Shown: positions 60,887-64,000 of the stretch, piece after piece
Layout: each line of letters opens with the position of its first letter
Numbering within the stretch: position 1 is the first letter of the stretch
Assembly: GCF_000497755.1 (NCBI RefSeq)
Contig: NZ_AYOD01000001.1
Coordinates: 259,459 to 323,458 of the forward strand
Direction: 5' to 3'
DNA: 64,000 nucleotides
DNA from: Aliihoeflea sp. 2WW
Lineage (GTDB): Bacteria > Pseudomonadota > Alphaproteobacteria > Rhizobiales > Rhizobiaceae
Translations under genes and position numbers: made by a program
The notes under the pieces: model-generated
What the model was told of the DNA's origin: nothing
What the model saw: the letters and a program-made list of their open reading frames with translations, nothing else
The model's database searches: none

Positions 60887-61549
60887 CTAGTCGGTTTCGG
60901 TTGCCGCACCGGCGGCCGGAGCGGCGGTGCCGCCCTGCTTGGCACGTTCCTGCTCTTCGCGCAGGCGACGGTTGAAATCTTCCGTGTTGCGGCTGACGAA
61001 GTCCTGAAGCTGGCGCTGGCGGTCCTCGATGTCGGACTGCTGCAGCGGTGCTCCGTCGAAGGCCTGGGTGAAGCCGGACAGCGAAACCTGGATCGGATTC
61101 GGCTGGTTCTGGAAGTTCACCGACGTCAGGCGCAGGTTCGAGCCGCGCTTGAAGGAGGCGACAAGATTGTCTGTCAACTGGCCTTCCGCGATGCAGCGGT
61201 CGGGCAGACAGATCACGTAGTCGAGCTTCTGGGTCTCGCCACCGTCGATCTGCATGCCGATGCCGGGGGGCAGAAGACGGCCGGGCGGAACGGTGACCTG
61301 GAAGACGCGGCGGGCTTGGCCGCCTTCGATCTGGATCAGGCTGACGCCGGTCAGCAACTGGCCGGATTCGGAGACCATGATGTTCTGCACGTTGCAGATG
61401 TTGGTCTCTTCCTGCTGGCTGCAGGCCTTGAACCAGCCCTGCGGCAATTCAGGCTGCTGCTGGGCGCTGGCGCCCGATGTCGAAAGTGCCAGCCCCACCA
61501 GGCCAGCGGCAATCGTGGAAATCGTAGATGCGGTGGTAAGGGTCGTCAT
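60887..61549 (-). CDS. Invasion associated locus B (IalB) family protein
   Basis: This 220-aa secreted protein has a signal peptide (ending GASAQ) and an IalB domain: WFKACSQQEETNICNVQN, LTGVSLIQIEG, VTVPPGRLLPPGIGMQIDGG and YVICLPDRCIAEGQL, with two likely disulfide pairs. A C-terminal coiled stretch (QQSDIEDRQRQLQDFVSRN) and an Ala-rich acidic tail follow. In Bartonella IalB promotes erythrocyte entry; in free-living relatives the role is unknown. The start is fixed by AAGGA and the signal peptide. Confidence 0.88.
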   Translation of the reverse strand: MTTLTTASTISTIAAGLVGLALSTSGASAQQQPELPQGWFKACSQQEETNICNVQNIMVSESGQLLTGVSLIQIEGGQARRVFQVTVPPGRLLPPGIGMQIDGGETQKLDYVICLPDRCIAEGQLTDNLVASFKRGSNLRLTSVNFQNQPNPIQVSLSGFTQAFDGAPLQQSDIEDRQRQLQDFVSRNTEDFNRRLREEQERAKQGGTAAPAAGAATETD

Positions 61550-61804
61550 CCGAAGCGATCCTTTCGCGTAAGATCTGAGTGTCGGCACCGGCCGTGGCCC
61601 ATCGATTGGCGTCGTGTTGACCAAATGCGGCGAGAGCATGACTGCCGGGGGCGTCTACACCTTATGCCGGCCGAAATCCAGAGCCACCGCCTTTTTGCCC
61701 AGAAGCTAGCGCAGATCGTCGCGTGAGGCGCTGGGTCGGTTCAAACGAGGCCGCGTATCGACTAGGCTTTCGCGAATCATCGCGCGATTTTCGGAGAGGC
61801 TAAG

Positions 61805-63601
61805 ATGCGAGGACTTCTGGGCTTGGCAGCCGCGGCCGCGGTCATGGCGCTGCCGCTCGCGCATGCAATGGCCGAGCCGCAACATGCCATCGCCATGCAT
61901 GGCGAACCGGCGCTCGCCGAAGCCTATGCCCACCTGCCCTATGCCGATCCCGACGCCCGAAAGGGCGGGCGGATCGACTACGCCGTGCAGGGGTCGTTCG
62001 ACAGCCTCAATCCGTTCATCGTGCAAGGCTCGGGTGCGCGCGGCATCCTCGACCTCGAACTGGGCAACAATGTCTTCGAAACGCTCATGCAGCGCTCCTA
62101 TGACGAGGCTTTCTCGCTCTATCCGCTGATCGCGAAGACGGTCGAGACGGACGATGCGCGCTCCTTCGTCGAATTCACCATCGACCCCGATGCGCGATTT
62201 TCCGACGGGGAGCCGGTCACGGCGCAGGACGTCGCCTTCACCGTCGAGCTTCTCGCCGAAAAAGGCTATCCGCGCTACGCGACGACGGCGCGCAAGATCG
62301 CCGAGACGATCGTCGAGGGCGACACGGTGCGATTCGAATTCGTCGAGCCCGACCGCGAACTGCCGCTGATCCTCGGTCTGATGCCGGTGCTGCCCGAACA
62401 TGCCATCGACCGCGAGACCTTCGACCGCTCGACACTGACGCCGATGATCGGCAGCGGCCCTTACGAGATCGCCGAAGTTCGTCCGGGCGAGCGCATCGTC
62501 CTGAAGCGCGACGAGGATTATTGGGCGAAAGATCATCCCTCGAAGCGCGGTCTCGACAATTACGACGAGATCCGCATCACCTACTACCGCGACACGAACA
62601 CCATGTTCGAGGCGTTCAAGAAGGGTCTCGTCGACATCCAGCTCGAGACCAATGCGCAGCGCTGGGCGACGGGCTACGACTTCCCCGCGGTCGCTTCGGG
62701 CGGCGTCGTGCAGGACGAATTCGAGACCGGGCTGCCGTCCGGCATGCAGGGCTTCGTCATGAACACGCGCCGGCCGGTCTTCCAGGATGTCGCCGTGCGA
62801 CGTGCGCTGGCGGGCCTTTTCGATTTCGAATGGGTCAACCGCACGCTCCTGTCGAATGCCTATGAGCGCACCGGCTCCTACTATGCCCGCTCCGAACTCT
62901 CCTCCCTCGACCGTCACGCGAGCGAGGCCGAACTCGCACTGCTCGGCGAATTCGCCGAGACAATCGAGCCGCAGATTCTTGCCGGGGAGCATCAGCCGGC
63001 GAAGACCAATGGAAGCGGCCGGGACCGTGATTTCCTTCGAAGGGGATTCGAGGCGCTGAAGGCGGCCGGTCACACGATGCAGGACGGCCGCATGGTCGGT
63101 CCGAACGGCCGCCCCCTCGCCTTCGAAATCATGCTGCGCGGGCGCAATGGCGAGGAGATCGCGTCCGCCTGGCAGCGCACGCTGCGCGCCATCGGCATCG
63201 AACTGACCATGCGCTCGGTCGATGATGCGCAGTATCAGCAGCGGCTCCTGACATACGACTACGACGTCATCCTCCACACCTACACCTCGTCGCTCTCTCC
63301 CGGCGTGGAGCAGGTCGGGCGTTGGGGAAGTCGGGCGAAGGAGCCGCAGGGCACGATGAACTATGCCGGCGTCGCCGAGCCTGCCGTCGATGCGATGATC
63401 GGCAACCTCCTGACCGCCACGACGCGCGAGAGCTTCGTTGACGCGGTGCGCGCCTATGACCGGGTTCTTCTCAACGGCGCCTATGTCGTCCCGCTCTATC
63501 ACCAGCCAGAGCTTTGGGTCGCGCGCTGGTCGCGGATCGAGCGCCCTGATAAGGTTCCGCTCTACGGCATCCACCTGCCTGCATGGTGGCGCGCGCAATA
63601 G
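61805..63601 (+). CDS. Family 5 extracellular solute-binding protein (YejA-like)
   Basis: This 598-aa periplasmic protein has a signal peptide (RGLLGLAAAAAVMALPLAHA). SBP_bac_5 features are LPYADPDARKGGRIDYAVQG, FDSLNPFIVQG, DARFSDGEPVTAQDVAFT, LTPMIGSGPYEIAEVRPG and FVMNTRRPVFQDVAVRRAL. The N-terminal HAIAMHGEPAL and LPYADPDA start is typical of YejA, the oligopeptide/microcin C-type importer binding protein. The permease genes yejBEF that usually follow are not next to it; a DsbA-family gene is. Confidence 0.87.
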   Translation: MRGLLGLAAAAAVMALPLAHAMAEPQHAIAMHGEPALAEAYAHLPYADPDARKGGRIDYAVQGSFDSLNPFIVQGSGARGILDLELGNNVFETLMQRSYDEAFSLYPLIAKTVETDDARSFVEFTIDPDARFSDGEPVTAQDVAFTVELLAEKGYPRYATTARKIAETIVEGDTVRFEFVEPDRELPLILGLMPVLPEHAIDRETFDRSTLTPMIGSGPYEIAEVRPGERIVLKRDEDYWAKDHPSKRGLDNYDEIRITYYRDTNTMFEAFKKGLVDIQLETNAQRWATGYDFPAVASGGVVQDEFETGLPSGMQGFVMNTRRPVFQDVAVRRALAGLFDFEWVNRTLLSNAYERTGSYYARSELSSLDRHASEAELALLGEFAETIEPQILAGEHQPAKTNGSGRDRDFLRRGFEALKAAGHTMQDGRMVGPNGRPLAFEIMLRGRNGEEIASAWQRTLRAIGIELTMRSVDDAQYQQRLLTYDYDVILHTYTSSLSPGVEQVGRWGSRAKEPQGTMNYAGVAEPAVDAMIGNLLTATTRESFVDAVRAYDRVLLNGAYVVPLYHQPELWVARWSRIERPDKVPLYGIHLPAWWRAQ

Positions 63602-63611
63602 GAACTAGCTC

Positions 63612-64000
63612 ATGCAGCACACGGTCCCGATCTCGATCGACGTCGTTTCCGACGTCGTCTGCCCCTGGTGCTATATCGGCCTGAAGCGGCTCGATGCGGC
63701 GATGGCTCAGGCCCAAGAGGTGCCGGTCGACGTGCGCTGGCGGCCTTACCAACTCGACGCCACCATTCCGCCGGAAGGGCGCGACCGCAGGCAATACATG
63801 CTGGCGAAGTTCGGCAGCGAGGAGAAGCTTCGCGAAATTCATGCGCGCGTCGCCGAGGCTGGCCGCTCGGCCGGCATCGACTTCGCCTTCGATGCGATCA
63901 AGGTTTCGCCGAACACGCTCGACGCGCACCGGCTCATCCGCTGGGCGGCGTCCGCCGAAGGTAACCGGCAGACCGAGGTCAAGAAGCGGCTGATGCAGGC
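63612..64000 (+). CDS. DsbA family (FrnE-like) oxidoreductase, N-terminal part
   Basis: This gene runs off the window after 129 codons. It starts MQHTVPISIDVVSDVVCPWC, with the thioredoxin-fold CPWC active site at residues 17-20, then YIGLKRLDAAM and VRWRPYQLDATIPPEG, as in FrnE-type cytoplasmic DsbA-like proteins. There is no signal peptide. The C-terminal half is outside the window. Confidence 0.9.
   Translation, partial: MQHTVPISIDVVSDVVCPWCYIGLKRLDAAMAQAQEVPVDVRWRPYQLDATIPPEGRDRRQYMLAKFGSEEKLREIHARVAEAGRSAGIDFAFDAIKVSPNTLDAHRLIRWAASAEGNRQTEVKKRLMQ

Overview
The window reads as a chromosomal segment of a GC-rich alphaproteobacterium of the order Hyphomicrobiales (Rhizobiales). Pointers are the rseP-bamA-lpxD-fabZ-lpxA-lpxI-lpxB order with LpxI rather than LpxH, a phosphatidylcholine synthase, MucR, BA14K and IalB family proteins, GTTC-N7-GTTC LexA boxes, a sigma-54 promoter before glnB, and Ala at the GyrA Ser83 position. 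An Aurantimonadaceae-like lineage is possible but is only an impression. Gene density is high and almost everything is core housekeeping.

Layout: 1-7.2 kb, outer-membrane assembly and lipid A operon. 7.3-9.1 kb, glnB-glnA (minus). 9.3-11 kb, NAD(P)H-hydrate dehydratase and a DUF72 protein. 11.0-12.2 kb, an AT-rich gene with a C-terminal TIR-like domain, the only clearly foreign gene. 12.2-16.3 kb, divergent uvrA and ssb, each with a LexA box. 16.6-20.9 kb, DUF4168 protein, MarC, gyrA and a 43-aa membrane peptide. 21-25.8 kb, coaD, two cyclophilins, queA-tgt. 25.9-32 kb, D,D-carboxypeptidase, tmk-holB-metG-tatD-MBL operon. 32.1-36.6 kb, fosX, tRNA-Leu(GAG), lipB-ggt, a 28-aa membrane peptide behind an SOS-type promoter, a secreted basic protein and MucR. 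36.8-43 kb, tpiA, ppiD-trpDC-moaC-moeA. 43.2-49.1 kb, BA14K protein, the Anbu/transglutaminase/alpha-E/ATP-grasp cluster and RlpA. 49.3-52.4 kb, two secreted unknowns, rimO and a GST. 52.5-57.2 kb, a BMP-type nucleoside ABC transporter. 57.3-64 kb, pcs, ubiH-like monooxygenase, AEC carrier, hspQ, IalB protein, a YejA-like binding protein and the start of a DsbA-family gene.

The most interesting material: (1) the stand-alone TIR-like protein, whose first 230 residues hold two diverged copies of an unrecognised domain, sitting 50 bp behind SOS-controlled uvrA; (2) four intergenic perfect LexA boxes, one placed exactly between the -35 and -10 elements of a promoter for a 28-aa single-span membrane peptide, the architecture of the Caulobacter SOS division inhibitor SidA; another lies between coaD and a 43-aa membrane peptide; (3) a tRNA-guanine transglycosylase that has lost three of its four zinc ligands. 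All functional statements rest on reading motifs in the translated sequence; no database search was run.
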